A stretch of DNA of 64,000 bases, taken from positions 186,001 through 250,000 of the forward strand of contig NZ_CP166840.1 in NCBI RefSeq assembly GCF_041346925.1, in the 5' to 3' direction. The notes below the pieces were generated by a model, which made no database searches, had not been told where the DNA came from, and saw nothing but the letters and a program-made list of their open reading frames with translations. The translations under genes were made by a program, and so were the position numbers. Each line of letters starts with the position of its first letter. Positions within the stretch are counted from its first letter, which is position 1. This DNA is from Agaribacterium sp. ZY112. GTDB lineage: Bacteria; Pseudomonadota; Gammaproteobacteria; Pseudomonadales; Cellvibrionaceae. Shown piece after piece: positions 28,828 through 39,600 of the stretch.

Positions 28828-29376
28828 TTAAGCGAGATTCAATAAATGCTCACGATAGTGTTTGAGCTCAGCAATGCTCTCTTTGATATCGTCCATGGCC
28901 AAATGAGTGCCTTGCTTTTTAAAACCCGTCGCTACGTCAGGTGCCCAGAGCTGAGCAAGGATTTTCAAGGAACTCACATCTAAATTGCGGTAGTGAAAAT
29001 ACGACTCTAGATCGGGCATCCAACGCGCTAAGAAGCGCCTATCCTGACAAATGGAATTGCCACAAATTGGGCTTTTACCCGCTGGCACCCACTTTTCTAA
29101 GAAAGCAATCGTCTCCTGCTCTGCTTGTTGGCAGCTTATTTTACTGTCACGCACACGCTGAGTCAGACCCGATTTACCGTGCTGAGTGGTGTTCCACTCA
29201 TCCATTGCAGCCAGCGCCTGCTCACTCTGATTAACAGCAATGACAGGGCCTTCAGCCAAAACATTTAAATCTTTATCGGTAACAATCGTTGCTATTTCGA
29301 TGATTCGATCTCGCTCTGGCAACAACCCGGTCATTTCAAGGTCTATCCAAATTAGGTTTGTATCACTAAGGGCCAT
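28828..29376 (-). CDS. orn: Oligoribonuclease Orn
   Basis: It is a DEDDh 3'-5' exonuclease that clears 2-5-nt RNAs, especially pGpG from cyclic di-GMP breakdown. The 182 residues show WIDLEMTGL (first D and E), the [12 protein letters not shown] segment and the [10 protein letters not shown] end motif (catalytic H and D). A weak hairpin (28800 region) may end its transcript. It is divergent from rsgA, as in E. coli. Confidence 0.97.
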   Translation of the reverse strand: MALSDTNLIWIDLEMTGLLPERDRIIEIATIVTDKDLNVLAEGPVIAVNQSEQALAAMDEWNTTQHGKSGLTQRVRDSKISCQQAEQETIAFLEKWVPAGKSPICGNSICQDRRFLARWMPDLESYFHYRNLDVSSLKILAQLWAPDVATGFKKQGTHLAMDDIKESIAELKHYREHLLNLA

Positions 29377-29398
29377 AACGAAAGCTTACTCCATTGGG

Positions 29399-29404
29399 TA
29401 TAAT
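29399..29404 (+). promoter_or_regulatory. Consensus -10 box for rsgA
   Basis: A perfect TATAAT lies 111 bases before the rsgA ATG in the orn/rsgA divergent gap. No convincing -35 is seen at 16-18 bases, so it is a candidate only. Confidence 0.4.
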
Positions 29405-29514
29405 GCGGTATTCCACCACTGCAATAGTAACAAGTATGCCTCCTATCTTCACGAGCACAAGCGCTACACCCGCGAATAAGCCGCAAATTCATGCTCTTGG
29501 AGTCAACAACACTC

Positions 29515-30531
29515 ATGGCTAAACGTAAATTAAGCTTGCAACAGCGCAGACGTATAGCCGAGCAGCGAGCAGAAAAAAAACTTAAAAACGTCGTTTTACC
29601 TGAGGATGGTGAACTTGGCCCCCTGCAAGAAGGCCGCGTAACCGCAAACTTCGGTACCCAAGTTTTGGTTCAGGGCAAACAAACGATCCAACGCTGTTAT
29701 TTGCGCGCGAACCTCGATCCTGTTACCGGCGATACCGTTACTTGGCGCGAAGGCAAAGAAACGGGAGTATTAGAGAGCATTCACACGCGCTTAAGTGAGC
29801 TACAGCGACCGGACAGCTACGGCAAATTGCGCACCGTTGCCGCCAATGTCAGCCAGCTGGTCATCTGCATTGCTGTTGAACCTGAAGCTCACAGTTCTTT
29901 AATCGATCGCTATTTAGTAGCCGCCAAACTGCACCAGCTGCAGCCACTCCTTTTACTAAACAAATGTGAATTATTAGATGAGCAGCAAGACAAACTGAAA
30001 CAGCTTATTTCTCGCTATAAGCATCTAGGTGTTGATTGCATCGAAGTCTCGGCTGAAACAGGTCAAGACCTAAGCTTGCTGACGGATAAACTAAAAGAAC
30101 ACACCAGTATTTTTGTTGGACAGAGTGGCGTGGGGAAAAGCTCACTTATTAAAGCCCTACTACCAAAAGAAAAAGAAATACGTATAGGCAAGCTCAGTGA
30201 AGCGGCTGCTAAAGGTCGCCATACAACAACCCACAGCCAACTTTATCAATTTGCCGATGGCGGTGAATTAATCGACTCACCAGGTATTCGAGAGTTTGGA
30301 CTCTGGCACGCCAACGCCTCACAAATCTTAGACGCCTTTTCTGAAATTGCTGATGCGGCTCAACACTGCCGCTTTCGAGACTGCAAACACAAAGGTGAGC
30401 CCGGCTGTGCCGTACAAGAATCACTGGATGAGGGTAAAATTAATAGCGAACGCTACGCAAATTACCAACTTATCCTGCAACAGCTAAATGATGTAACCAT
30501 TAAAACTCAAAGTGGAATCAAAAATCGATGA
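29515..30531 (+). CDS. rsgA: Ribosome small-subunit biogenesis GTPase RsgA
   Basis: It is a circularly permuted GTPase that releases RbfA late in 30S maturation. The 338 residues have an OB-fold (about 40-105), a G domain with motifs in permuted order (G4 LLLNKCEL, G1 GQSGVGKSSL, G3 DSPGIREFG) and a zinc finger CRFRDCKHKGEPGC. The ATG at 29515 matches the E. coli N-terminus style (M-x-K-x-KLS). The stop overlaps the next gene (ATGA), so it is coupled to it. Confidence 0.96.
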   Translation: MAKRKLSLQQRRRIAEQRAEKKLKNVVLPEDGELGPLQEGRVTANFGTQVLVQGKQTIQRCYLRANLDPVTGDTVTWREGKETGVLESIHTRLSELQRPDSYGKLRTVAANVSQLVICIAVEPEAHSSLIDRYLVAAKLHQLQPLLLLNKCELLDEQQDKLKQLISRYKHLGVDCIEVSAETGQDLSLLTDKLKEHTSIFVGQSGVGKSSLIKALLPKEKEIRIGKLSEAAAKGRHTTTHSQLYQFADGGELIDSPGIREFGLWHANASQILDAFSEIADAAQHCRFRDCKHKGEPGCAVQESLDEGKINSERYANYQLILQQLNDVTIKTQSGIKNR

Positions 30532-31340
30532 GCGCTTCAGACATTCTTATTAGCGTTGAAGAACTACAACGCCAAATCGAACAAGGCCTTGCATCCAATA
30601 TATGCATAGTAGATTTAAGTAGCCGTGAAAATTACCTAAACGGCCACGTACCTGGGGCGGTATTCTTACCTTTTCAGGCCCTACTTTGGGGACAGCCTCC
30701 TATTCCAGGGAAAATTGCCGCCAAAGAACAACTCGAGCAAGTATTTTCAATGCTTGGCCTAGACTCAGACACTCAATTTATTGTCTATGACGATGAAGGA
30801 GGCGGTTGGGCCGGGCGTTTTATATGGACGCTTGATGTCATCGGTCACAGCAACTATCGCTACCTAAACGGCGGGCTACACGCTTGGAACAAAGCAGGTT
30901 TCGCACTTGAGACCGATATCAATCAACGCCCAGAAAAAGCAGTTAGTATCGACGTCAATCAAGACCTATTAATTGAAATCCCTAATATTTTACAGGGGCT
31001 AGAGAAACAAAACATCTGTATTTGGGATGCTCGCAGCCCTTCAGAATATGATGGTTCACGAGCCCTTGCCGCGAAAGCAGGACATATGCCCGGCGCAATT
31101 AACTGCGAATGGACTGAGCTTATGGATAGCAATAATGGCCTCATTATTCGCAAAGACGCTAAAGAATACTTAGCCTCTTTAGGCATTGACGGCAGCAAAA
31201 CAATTATCACCCACTGCCAAGGTCATCATCGCTCAGGTTTTACTTACTTAGTAGGTAAAACACTTGGTTTAACAATTGAAGCCTATCACGGCGCTTGGAA
31301 TGAATGGGGTAACCATCCCGACACACCGGTGGAACAATAA
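30528..31340 (+). CDS. RhdA-type thiosulfate sulfurtransferase (tandem rhodanese)
   Basis: The 270 residues form two rhodanese domains. The N-terminal one (about 8-130) lacks a catalytic Cys, and the C-terminal one (about 145-268) has the active loop HCQGHHRSG. Azotobacter and Pseudomonas RhdA carry CQTHHR at this place, and the gene also lies between rsgA and psd there. It moves sulfane sulfur from thiosulfate to thiol or cyanide acceptors in the cytoplasm. It overlaps rsgA by 4 bp and psd by 1 bp. Confidence 0.9.
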   Translation: MSASDILISVEELQRQIEQGLASNICIVDLSSRENYLNGHVPGAVFLPFQALLWGQPPIPGKIAAKEQLEQVFSMLGLDSDTQFIVYDDEGGGWAGRFIWTLDVIGHSNYRYLNGGLHAWNKAGFALETDINQRPEKAVSIDVNQDLLIEIPNILQGLEKQNICIWDARSPSEYDGSRALAAKAGHMPGAINCEWTELMDSNNGLIIRKDAKEYLASLGIDGSKTIITHCQGHHRSGFTYLVGKTLGLTIEAYHGAWNEWGNHPDTPVEQ

Positions 31341-32182
31341 TGACAAACTTTTTTATCGCTCTGCAGTATTTACTGCCGCAGCACTTTGTATCTCGAGTCG
31401 TAGGCAAACTTGCAGCCAGCGAAATCGGTTTTATTAAAAGCACGTTTATTAATATATTTAAATGGAAGTTTGGTATCAGCCTCGCACAAGCAGAACGTAA
31501 AAATACTCAAGACTATACAAGCTTTAACGATTTCTTTTGTCGTGCACTTGATACCGACGCTCGCCCAATTGCAGAAGAAAAGCAAAAGGTCACAAGCCCT
31601 GCCGATGGCGCTTTCAGCCAATTAGGCCCTATTAAAGAAGGGCGAATTTTTCAAGCCAAAGGCCAAACCTATTCCTGCGAAGAGTTGTTAGCCTGCGACT
31701 CAGATGCTGAAACCTATAAAGAGGGAGAGTTTGCGACCATCTACTTATCTCCCAAAGACTACCACCGCCTGCATATGCCAGTAGATGGCAAGCTAAGAAA
31801 AATGACTTTTATCCCTGGTGATTTATTCTCGGTTAACCAAATCACAGCTGAAAATGTACCGCGCGTGTTTTCAAGAAATGAGCGCTTAGTCTGCCATTTT
31901 GATACAGAAAAAGGCCCTATGGTTATGGTCTTAGTCGGAGCAATGATTGTTGCCTCGATAGAAACTGTTTGGGCCGGTACGATAGCCCCATCAAAGTCAG
32001 GAGTGAGCCACAAAAGCTACGACGATGGCATTGAACTTAAGAAAGGCGAAGAAATGGGGCGCTTTAAACTTGGCTCAACCGTGATTTTATTATACCCAGA
32101 AAAGACACTTAATTGGGAAGCAGATCTTAAGGCATCCAGCCCGATTAAAATGGGCGAGGCCATTGCGACTCTCGCAGAATAA
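31340..32182 (+). CDS. psd: Phosphatidylserine decarboxylase
   Basis: It forms phosphatidylethanolamine at the inner membrane. The 280 residues contain the autocatalytic LGST site (GRFKLGSTVILLYP), whose serine becomes the pyruvoyl group, and the SPKDYHRLHMP histidine motif near residue 140. The start overlaps the sulfurtransferase stop (TAATG). It is the last gene of rsgA-rhdA-psd, convergent with the HD-GYP gene; I see no strong terminator in the 27-bp gap. Confidence 0.96.
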   Translation: MTNFFIALQYLLPQHFVSRVVGKLAASEIGFIKSTFINIFKWKFGISLAQAERKNTQDYTSFNDFFCRALDTDARPIAEEKQKVTSPADGAFSQLGPIKEGRIFQAKGQTYSCEELLACDSDAETYKEGEFATIYLSPKDYHRLHMPVDGKLRKMTFIPGDLFSVNQITAENVPRVFSRNERLVCHFDTEKGPMVMVLVGAMIVASIETVWAGTIAPSKSGVSHKSYDDGIELKKGEEMGRFKLGSTVILLYPEKTLNWEADLKASSPIKMGEAIATLAE

Positions 32183-32209
32183 AACCACCAACCTAAGGTA
32201 GCGACTTTA

Positions 32210-33574
32210 CTAAAAAAGTTTTTCCTTTAGCCGTGCAAGTAAGCCTTTAGCTTGGGTGCTTTCAATATATTCATCACGAATATTAGTGATATCAATATTG
32301 TAAGTGCCCGGCTTTAAATCTTGAGATATTTCAACATACTCAATTTCACCTGCCACATATTTACCACTGTCTATCATTGCCCTTTTTTGCTTTTCATCTT
32401 CAGACAAATCGATTAAACGTGGAGTAGATAACTCTTGCTTAGTTGCATCTAATACAACCATCACCCTTGGCTTTAAACGCCGCTCAAAATTTTGCTCAAC
32501 CACAACACCAACTTCACCCGTATTAAGCTCAACGAGGGTGCCCGTTGGATACAAACCTATAGCTCGAATAAACTCTACGACTAAATCATCTTGAAAGCCT
32601 GTTCCACGAGCTTCGTATAACATGGATACAGCTTTAGATGGCGACAGGGGATTCTTATTCCGAGGGTTGGTTGTTTCATCGTAAAAAGTCACAATGCCTG
32701 CAATCTTCCCCAAAAGAGGCACCTTGTCACCACGCAAGTGAGAAGGAAAGCCACTGCCATTAACACGTTCACAATGCGTTTTTACAACGGAGATAACACG
32801 AGGTTTAACTTCTGGTAATTTCTTGAGAATATCAAGACCATAAACAACAAACTGTTCATACTCTCGCTGTTCTTCTGCTGTACGCTCCGTTGCCTCGATA
32901 AGCTTTCGAGGTAAACGAGTTTTACCGATATCTTTTAACAATACTCCCATAGCCAATACATCAAGCTCCGGCTTGGGTAAACCTATGTGACGACCAAATA
33001 GAAGCGCCCATACCGCGGAACGAACGGCATGACTATAGGTGTGCTCGTCCTTCTCTCTTACTTTTGCTAACCACGTAAAAGCATCGGGATTTCGCACAAT
33101 GCTATCAACCATGGCCGAAGCCGCCCGCTTAGTTTCTTTAATGGGTACCTGCTGGTTGTCCACATTAACTTGGCTAAGCACAGTACCTACTGCGCGGTAA
33201 ACCTGCTGATGCAAGGCTTTGGCTTCACCAATTTCCCGGCCGATAGGAGTAATTTCGGTGTAGACATCATCGCGAACGCGAATAGGGCTCGCACTAACAG
33301 CAGTGGCTGAGCTCTCTGCTCGCAAATTTTTCTTAGATTTAACCCCCATGTTCGAAAGCTTTCGCAAATCGGTTTTAACGGGGGCAGAGCCTTTAAGTAC
33401 ATCGATATAAACATAATTACAATGCACTTTAAGCTGTTTGATCTCTTCGCGATCGCGAATATAAAAGCCCTGAAGTGGGAACGGCGTCTGGGTCCAAGGC
33501 CTGTCGAGGCCAGATACATACATACCAATAGTTAGCTCATTGGTATCAATTTTTATCTGCTTTACTGCTTTCAA
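32210..33574 (-). CDS. DUF3391 plus degenerate HD-GYP domain protein
   Basis: From a TTG at 33574 (GAGG six bases upstream) the protein has 454 residues: a DUF3391 domain (about 5-115), an HD-GYP-like domain (about 160-340) and a 100-residue tail. HD-GYP enzymes hydrolyse cyclic di-GMP. Here the HD pair reads K-D (LLKDIGK, 214-215), the HHE motif reads HCER, GYP is GFP, and the later metal-binding Asp is Thr (IVTFYDE). The catalytic site is probably dead, and a sensor or scaffold role is inferred. Confidence 0.85.
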   Translation of the reverse strand: MKAVKQIKIDTNELTIGMYVSGLDRPWTQTPFPLQGFYIRDREEIKQLKVHCNYVYIDVLKGSAPVKTDLRKLSNMGVKSKKNLRAESSATAVSASPIRVRDDVYTEITPIGREIGEAKALHQQVYRAVGTVLSQVNVDNQQVPIKETKRAASAMVDSIVRNPDAFTWLAKVREKDEHTYSHAVRSAVWALLFGRHIGLPKPELDVLAMGVLLKDIGKTRLPRKLIEATERTAEEQREYEQFVVYGLDILKKLPEVKPRVISVVKTHCERVNGSGFPSHLRGDKVPLLGKIAGIVTFYDETTNPRNKNPLSPSKAVSMLYEARGTGFQDDLVVEFIRAIGLYPTGTLVELNTGEVGVVVEQNFERRLKPRVMVVLDATKQELSTPRLIDLSEDEKQKRAMIDSGKYVAGEIEYVEISQDLKPGTYNIDITNIRDEYIESTQAKGLLARLKEKLF

Positions 33575-33710
33575 AACCCACCTCAGTCTTAACAAGGAGG
33601 CGCTAAAGAGGCAATAAAGCCCCAGAAACACATCCTCTTAGCCTTCTTCCAGCCGAATCGTTTATTATAATGCCAGTAAGCCTTCTGTCGAGCTGGCTTT
33701 AGCCTATTTT

Positions 33711-34778
33711 TTATACAGTGTGATATAGTTCGGACATTTCAGCAACAGCATTAAAAAAGGCGCCCGCATTCTCTGGTTTTACATCGGGCGTGATTCCATG
33801 CCCTAAATTAAAGACATGGCCTGTACCTTGACCATAAGCTTTTAAAATACGCTCAACTTCAGCTCTAATGGCTTCTGGGCTCGCATACAATACCGCTGGA
33901 TCCATATTGCCCTGTAAAGCCACTTTATCGCCAACACGCTGACGTGCCAATGCTATATCTGTCGTCCAATCCAAACCAAGAGCATCCGCACCGCCATCAG
34001 CCATGCTCTCCAACCATTGTCCACCACCTTTGGTAAACATGATAACTGGTACTTTTCGACCTTCATTTTCGTGTTTTAACCCTGCAATAATTTTCTTCAT
34101 GGGCTTTAAAGAAAAGCGCTGATAAGCATCGTGAGCCAAAGCCCCACCCCAACTATCAAAAATCTGCACCGCTTGCGCGCCAGCATCAATTTGAGCATTC
34201 AGATAATCAATAACCGAATCGGCCAGCTTATCTAATAACAGCTCTGCTAATTCAGGCTGATCATAGAGCATGCCTTTAGCTCGGCGGAAATCTTTACTTG
34301 AGCCGCCTTCGATCATATACGTAGCTAAAGTCCAAGGACTGCCGCTAAAACCAATTAGTGGCACTGAACCATTTAGCTCTTTGCGAATCATGCTAACCGC
34401 ATCAGTGACGTAACTTAGGTCTTTAGCCGTTTTAATCACTTCGAGCTTTTCGATATCCTCAGCGCTACGCAAAGGTTTTTTAAACTTTGGCCCCTCACCT
34501 GTTTCAAAATACAAACCTAAACCCATTGCATCGGGAATCGTGAGAATATCTGAGAACAGAATCGCCGCATCAATCGGGTATCGACGCAGAGGCTGCAAGG
34601 TCACTTCACAGGCGAGCTCGGTATTTTTACACAGGCTCATAAAATCACCCGCTTGAGCACGAGTTGCGCGATACTCAGGCAAATAACGCCCAGCCTGGCG
34701 CATCATCCATACAGGAGTTCGGTCTACTGGCTCACGCAGCAGAGCTTTTAAGAAACGATCATTTTTTAATTCAGTCAT
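33711..34778 (-). CDS. hemE: Uroporphyrinogen decarboxylase HemE
   Basis: It converts uroporphyrinogen III to coproporphyrinogen III in haem synthesis. The 355 residues contain the N-terminal signature [30 protein letters not shown] with the catalytic aspartate, and [17 protein letters not shown]. It stands apart from gltD by a 409-bp gap that contains the two palindromic elements. Confidence 0.97.
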   Translation of the reverse strand: MTELKNDRFLKALLREPVDRTPVWMMRQAGRYLPEYRATRAQAGDFMSLCKNTELACEVTLQPLRRYPIDAAILFSDILTIPDAMGLGLYFETGEGPKFKKPLRSAEDIEKLEVIKTAKDLSYVTDAVSMIRKELNGSVPLIGFSGSPWTLATYMIEGGSSKDFRRAKGMLYDQPELAELLLDKLADSVIDYLNAQIDAGAQAVQIFDSWGGALAHDAYQRFSLKPMKKIIAGLKHENEGRKVPVIMFTKGGGQWLESMADGGADALGLDWTTDIALARQRVGDKVALQGNMDPAVLYASPEAIRAEVERILKAYGQGTGHVFNLGHGITPDVKPENAGAFFNAVAEMSELYHTV

Positions 34779-34825
34779 TGCTATCCAACAGCCAGTTGCT
34801 CAGGAAGTGTACATTCCGGCGCTGC

Positions 34826-34919
34826 AGTGATATTACTTTTCTTGGCTCGCCGTAAACCCATCCTTGGGGGCTCAACCGCGTCATCTATGACGCAGATGGC
34901 CAGTCAAAGCAATATCACT
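34826..34919 (-). repeat. Palindromic element copy A (structured intergenic repeat)
   Basis: Outer arms AGTGATATT (34826-34834) and AATATCACT (34911-34919) are perfect inverse complements, and pairing extends inward through CTTT/AAAG and TGGC/GCCA with a small internal loop. Inside on the minus strand is a 7-bp hairpin GCGTCAT/ATGACGC (34893-34878), followed by a conserved string with GAGCCCCC and GGGTTTACGGCG. The core (34836-34896) aligns with the core of copy B read on the other strand. I do not recognise it as REP, ERIC or BOX. Confidence 0.75.
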
Positions 34920-35006
34920 ACAACACCTACCTATGTGCCAAAACAAAATGCAACACAGTCGAAACAATAGAGCGAACTATCGATGCTGCAAATCGGCACA
35001 AAACTA

Positions 35007-35116
35007 GGTCGGGCGAAGACAAGAGCTTGAACGGGTGTCTGTGGCATGGATGCCACGGCCAAGCCCCCATGGACGGGTTCACGGCGTCCCGAGAAAGCCC
35101 TTGCCTTCACCCGACC
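35007..35116 (+). repeat. Palindromic element copy B (structured intergenic repeat)
   Basis: Outer arms of 22 bases (35007-35028 and 35095-35116) match at 19 positions as inverse complements; the three exceptions become G-U pairs if the minus strand is transcribed. Inside are a perfect 7-bp hairpin GTGGCAT/ATGCCAC (35041-35056), the string AAGCCCCCATGGACGGGTTC, and a GGACG/CGTCC stem (35071-35089). The core 35038-35097 is homologous to copy A but reads on the opposite strand. Confidence 0.78.
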
Positions 35117-35142
35117 GAAATACCGTTATCAAATAACTCATA

Positions 35143-35166
35143 CAAAAACGCCCCTCGAAAGGGGCG
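35143..35166 (-). terminator. Intrinsic terminator of gltB-gltD
   Basis: On the minus strand CGCCCC and GGGGCG flank a 6-base loop and are followed by TTTTTGT. It starts 21 bp after the gltD stop. Confidence 0.88.
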
Positions 35167-35187
35167 CTTAGAAAATCAAATCAGGGA

Positions 35188-36633
<1,446 letters not shown>

Positions 36634-36651
36634 TTAGCTGGCAAGCAGTGC

Positions 36652-39600
36652 TTATTCGCCGCGCTGCTTAACGCTTTCTAGCAAAGTTCCCAAGTTAGCG
36701 GCCTTGGGTTTGACCAACCAGAACTTACCGATAAAGTTATCAAAATCATCAAGAATACTCTGCCCATAAGCAGAGCCAGTCTCGCTGACAAACTCTTCAA
36801 TAACTGAACGCAAATGATTGCGGTGCGCTTCCAGCGCTTCAGTATTGATACGAGTAATTTCCACCAACTCGTGGTTATAACGATCGACAAAACCATTATC
36901 TTCATCAAGTACGTAAGCAAAACCACCGGTCATGCCCGCACCAAAGTTCACACCAGTTGAACCCAGTACAGTCACCATACCGCCAGTCATATATTCGCAA
37001 CAGTGATCACCCGCGCCTTCAACAACAACGTGAGCCCCCGAGTTACGAACACCACAGCGCTCACCTGCTCGACCGGCCGCAAACAACTTACCGCCTGTAG
37101 CTCCGTAGAGACAAGTATTACCAATAATGCTGGTTTCGTTAGTTTTAAAGCTTGAACACTGTGGAGGACTCAAAACAATCTTACCGCCAGCCATGCCTTT
37201 ACCAACATAGTCGTTAGCATCACCTTCAAGGTAAATATCCAAACCACCGGCATTCCACACGCCCAAGCTTTGACCTGCAACACCCTTAAGCTTCAACTTA
37301 ATAGGCGTAGAAGCCATACCTTGGTTACCGTGACGCTTGGCAATCTCACCGCTTAATCGAGCACCGATACTTCGGTCACAGTTATTTACTGTAAATTCGA
37401 ACTCGCCACCAGCCTTATTTTCAATTGCAGACAAACAGGTTTCAACCATGTGCTCGGCAGTTAACCCTTGATCAAATGGGTCATTTTGAGGCTGCTCACA
37501 AGTCTGAGGCTTACTATCAAGTAATTCATCGGTGTAGAGCATAGGGCTTAGGTCTAAGCGCTGATGCTTAGCAGTATTACCTTCAACCTGCTCAAGCAGA
37601 TCAACACGACCAACAAGCTCATCAATAGAGCGCACACCCAATTTAGCCATCCACTCACGGGCCTCTTCTGCTACAAAGCGGAAGAAGTTCATGGCCATCT
37701 CAACAGTTCCTTTATAGTGCTCTTCACGCAGCTTGTCGTTTTGAGTAGCAACACCTGTCGCACAGTTATTCAAGTGACAAATACGCAAGAATTTACAACC
37801 TAAGGCAACCATCGGTGCTGTACCAAAGCCGAAGCTTTCCGCACCAAGCATAGCGGCTTTAACAACGTCATAACCCGTTTTCAAACCACCATCCGTCTGC
37901 ACACGCACTTTGCCGCGCAAATCATTAGCACGTAAAGTCTGATGCGTTTCCGCAAGACCAAGCTCCCATGGAGAGCCTGCGTAACGAATCGAGGTAAGTG
38001 GGCTCGCAGCCGTACCACCGTCATAACCACTGATCGTGATTAAGTCAGCATACGCTTTTGCAACACCTGCCGCGATCGTACCTACACCTGGGCGACTTAC
38101 GAGCTTCACACTAACTAGAGCGCTAGGGTTCACCTGCTTAAGGTCATAAATCAACTGAGCCAAATCTTCGATAGAATAAATATCGTGATGTGGAGGCGGT
38201 GAAATGAGCGTCACGCCAGGTACGCTATAGCGTAAGGTTGCGATTAATTCATTTACCTTCTGCCCTGGTAGCTGACCGCCTTCTCCAGGCTTAGCACCTT
38301 GAGCAACTTTAATCTGCAACACTTCTGCATTGCTTAAATAATGAGGCGTAACACCAAAACGACCAGAAGCGATCTGCTTGATCTTACTCATTTTGTTGGT
38401 ACCAAAACGAGCAGGGTCTTCACCACCCTCACCACTGTTTGAGCGGCCACCTAGCGTATTCATCGCTTCCGCTAACGCTTCATGGGCTTCAGGACTTAAA
38501 GCACCCAAGCTCATTGCTGCGGAGTCAAAGCGGCGAACAATAGACTCTGCAGACTCAACCTCTTCAAGAGGGATGGCTTTAACTTCACTGCGGAACTTTA
38601 ACAAATCACGCAACGTAGCTACGGGGCGGTCATTGACCAAACCAGCATAATCACGCCATGCGGCATAATCACCGCTCTGCACTGCTTTTTGTAAAGCTTG
38701 AACAACATCTGGGTTAAAAGCGTGATACTCCTGACCGTGTACATACTTAAGCAGCCCCCCAGGGCTAATGGCTTTACGCTTCTTCCAGGCATCTTTTGCC
38801 AAGGCTTTTTGATCAGCCTCTAACAACTCAAAGCTAGCACCACTAACTCGGCTAGCCGTGCCAGAAAAACAAGTGTCAATCACATCATCATTAAGGCCTA
38901 CCGCTTCAAATAATTGAGCACCACGATAGGATGCAACGGTAGAGATCCCCATCTTAGAAAGAATCTTCAATAAGCCCTTATCGATACCTTTTTTGTAGTT
39001 GTTATAAGCCGTACCGGCATCAATCAAAAGCTCACCACTTTCGATCAAGCGATTGAAAACGTAATAACTCAAATACGGGTAAACTGCAGTAGCACCAAAG
39101 CCGATAAGCGCTGCAACATGGTGAGAGTCTCGAGCTGTGCCCGTCTCAACCACAATATTGGCGTCACAACGTAAACCTTCTTTAATGAGGTGGTGATGAA
39201 CAGCACCACAAGCCATTAACGCTGGAATAGGTAGCAAGCCTGAATCAGGATTTGCGTCACTAAGCACAACAATGCTTGTACCATTTTTAACACTTTCAGC
39301 AACAGTCTCAAGCAATAGCTCGATCGCCTGCTTTAACTTCAACTTGCTAGCGTCATAGTGCAGACTAAAGCTCTCTGACTTATAACCCTTGCGATCTAGA
39401 GTGGTTAATGCACGATATTTAGCTGGCGTTAGTACTGGACTTGTTAAGATCACTCGATCAGCATGCTCTGCTGTCTCATCAAAGACACTCAACTCCGGCC
39501 CAACACAGGTCTCAAGACTCATCACGATAGCTTCACGTAATGGGTCAATTGGCGGGTTAGTCACCTGAGCAAACTGCTGGCGGAAGTAATCAAAGATCGA

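Larger units (their letters stand above)
34779..35187. other. 409-bp intergenic region between hemE and gltD
   Basis: It contains no open frame I would call. It holds two related palindromic elements in opposite orientation (34826-34919 and 35007-35116) and the gltD terminator (35143-35166). The spacer between the elements (34920-35006) is AT-richer and shows no motif I recognise. The hemE promoter must lie in or beside the first element. Confidence 0.8.

Noticed and set aside
30528-30930. First rhodanese domain as a second active site
   Set aside because: It has no cysteine at the active-loop position; it is the usual inactive N-terminal domain of tandem rhodaneses.
34878-34893. GCGTCAT/ATGACGC as a stand-alone transcription-factor site
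   Set aside because: The same hairpin with altered but compensated bases occurs in copy B, so base identity is not conserved, which argues against a sequence-specific operator.
35007-35116. Copy B as an intrinsic terminator
   Set aside because: gltD already has a standard terminator at 35143-35166, and the element has no T tract on either side.
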